This document shows positions 63,661 to 64,000 of a stretch of DNA of 64,000 nt, one piece after another. Numbering within the stretch: the stretch's first letter is position 1; each line of letters begins with the position of its first letter. The position numbers were made by a program, and so were the translations under genes. Source of the DNA: Cricetomys ansorgei (lineage: Eukaryota > Chordata > Mammalia > Rodentia > Nesomyidae). A model generated the notes under the pieces. It was not told the origin of the DNA. It saw nothing but the letters and a program-made list of their open reading frames with translations, and did no database searches. Where the stretch lies: assembly GCA_026225945.1 (NCBI GenBank), contig JAMJFZ010003163.1, positions 17,916,501 to 17,980,500 on the forward strand. Reading direction: 5' to 3'.

Positions 63661-64000
63661 AACCCCCCAAAAAACAGAAAGGGAGAAGACTCACATACTG
63701 ACTCTTCCTTAGATGTTTGAGCTAGACGCACAGTACCAACAACACATAGGGTTGACTCTTGCATTAAATAAGGAAATCACAAGAACCACACAACACATCT
63801 TTAACTCACAGGTTGCCATCACCCCCTGGCCAAGTTGGGCATCTCCATGGGAGAATTAGCCAGGAATCTCTGTGTGCCTTCTCTCTGCTCCCACCCACAT
63901 GGACCTGAGCAGGATATTCAGTGAAGTATGACCCATTTACAAGCAGTTTAAATAACTTTATTCACATTGGCCTCTTCACGAAGCATGACTTCATGGTAGC
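63661..64000. other. Non-repetitive DNA to window end
   Basis: No recognised feature. The sequence is cut by the window edge. Confidence 0.45.

Overview
The window is nuclear DNA from a rodent, and I find no protein-coding gene in it. The muroid origin rests on dense B1, B2, B3 and B4 SINEs, many MaLR LTRs (ORR1/MT type), rodent L1 3' ends, long (TG)n, (GA)n and (GGA)n tracts, and a background of ancient mammalian MIR, L2 and MLT1/MST copies. Most B1 copies carry the 'actcacagagatcc...ccaccactgcccagc' form, which is rat/cricetid-like rather than mouse-like. No young ID family is obvious, so a cricetid (hamster, vole or deer mouse group) is my best guess. That is an inference, not a proof.

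Layout. 0-10 kb: SINEs, a solo LTR and a second LTR-like unit that each split a B4 SINE, a degenerate ERV-like block at about 3.2-5.1 kb, a URR1 hAT fragment, and AT-rich single-copy DNA with TAATTA motifs at 7.8-8.3 kb. 10-20 kb: MaLR LTRs, an ATCC array, an unusual ~0.3 kb x 3 tandem array, then a 22-unit 19-bp array, and an MST/MLT1 LTR. 20-30 kb: a 0.38 kb TG tract, SINEs, MaLR LTRs and unique DNA. 30-41 kb: an MLT1/MST LTR interrupted by B1 plus GA/GGA tracts, a B2, MIR/L2 relics, a 4 x 14 bp array with two perfect CRE motifs, and a G-quadruplex motif. 41-48 kb: single-copy DNA with a cluster of homeodomain-type motifs at 42.0-42.7 kb. 48-50.4 kb: a large inverted duplication whose spacer appears to have been flipped, leaving one ORR1 LTR in two pieces. 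50-64 kb: SINEs, MIR/L2, a second copy of the solo LTR at 57.3 kb, MaLR LTRs, and an L1 3' end at 62.2-63.1 kb.

No genes work together here because none is visible. The region reads as intergenic or intronic DNA. The most informative content is its rearrangement history (nested insertions, inverted duplication, tandem arrays) and a few stretches that look like candidate conserved regulatory DNA. All open reading frames examined were explained by microsatellites, SINEs or chance. SINE and LTR calls are from remembered consensus sequences, so boundaries are approximate (usually within 5-15 bp) and subfamily names are tentative.
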